NCBI GenBank assembly: GCA_016180605.1
Contig: JACPAW010000102.1
Span: 1-5,344 of the forward strand
Origin: Candidatus Omnitrophota bacterium
GTDB lineage: Bacteria > Omnitrophota > Gorgyraeia > Aquiviventales > Aquiviventaceae
DNA: 5,344 nucleotides
Direction: 5' to 3'
Under the pieces are notes generated by a model. That model saw only the letters and a list, made by a program, of their open reading frames with translations, did no database searches and was not told where the DNA came from. Position 1 is the stretch's first letter. Every line of letters begins with the position of its first letter. Made by a program: the position numbers and the translations under genes. Below, piece after piece: positions 5,314 to 5,344 of the stretch.

Positions 5314-5344
5314 AGGAGGTCGTGATGAAGGAGGTCTTCGTGAT
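5314..5344 (+). CDS. Possible 5' end of an ORF cut by the window edge
   Basis: A strong Shine-Dalgarno sequence AGGAGGT (5314-5320) precedes ATG 5325, from which MKEVFV can be read before the window ends. A second AGGAGGTC (5329-5336) precedes GTGAT at 5340-5344, so the true start may instead lie at 5340 or 5343; the two sites form a near-direct repeat 15 bp apart. The position after the iterated motifs suits a transposase gene, but too little protein is visible to assign a family. Confidence 0.35.

Noticed and set aside
1..5344. tRNA, rRNA or known riboswitch
   Set aside because: No recognisable tRNA arms, rRNA segments or riboswitch consensus were seen on either strand by eye.

Overview
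The window looks like chromosome from a Gram-negative bacterium: it opens with the 3' part of lpxD, a lipid A biosynthesis gene. Composition is moderately GC-rich and all genes read on the + strand. I cannot fix the phylum from the sequence alone; nothing seen is diagnostic of one lineage.

Layout. Bases 1-876 hold the end of lpxD, open at the left edge. Bases 921-2744 hold a complete typA/bipA translational GTPase. Both are housekeeping genes. After typA comes a short intergenic region with a full-consensus sigma70-type promoter (TTGACA, 16 bp, TATAAT). It drives a TetR-family repressor gene (2814-3419) whose ligand domain resembles the NemR branch. Next is a 144-bp intergenic region with a clean 6-bp inverted repeat of TetR-operator type (3446-3459), and then a small gene (3564-3920). 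That gene encodes a 118-residue protein with ten cysteines in its first 52 residues, seven of them in 7-residue steps, followed by a charged helical region. I do not recognise this protein. It is followed by a long imperfect hairpin built of degenerate 7-bp repeats (3957-4082), and then an HtrA-like serine protease with one PDZ domain and no signal peptide (4096-5073).

The right end (5074-5344) has no complete gene. It holds a second large imperfect palindrome of about 148 bp (5089-5236), two copies of a GATA...TGTCCTCT motif (5260-5296), and a strong Shine-Dalgarno site before an ORF that runs off the window. This looks like mobile-element or repeat-rich sequence; the insertion-sequence reading is tentative.

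How the parts may work together. The part least explained by known housekeeping roles is the tetR / Cys-rich gene pair. A cysteine-bearing repressor with operator-like sites before both genes suggests a locally regulated response to an electrophile, oxidant or thiol-binding metal, with the Cys-rich protein as effector. The cytoplasmic HtrA-type protease downstream could belong to the same stress response, but the hairpin and its own ribosome binding site leave that open. The link is inference from context and motifs.
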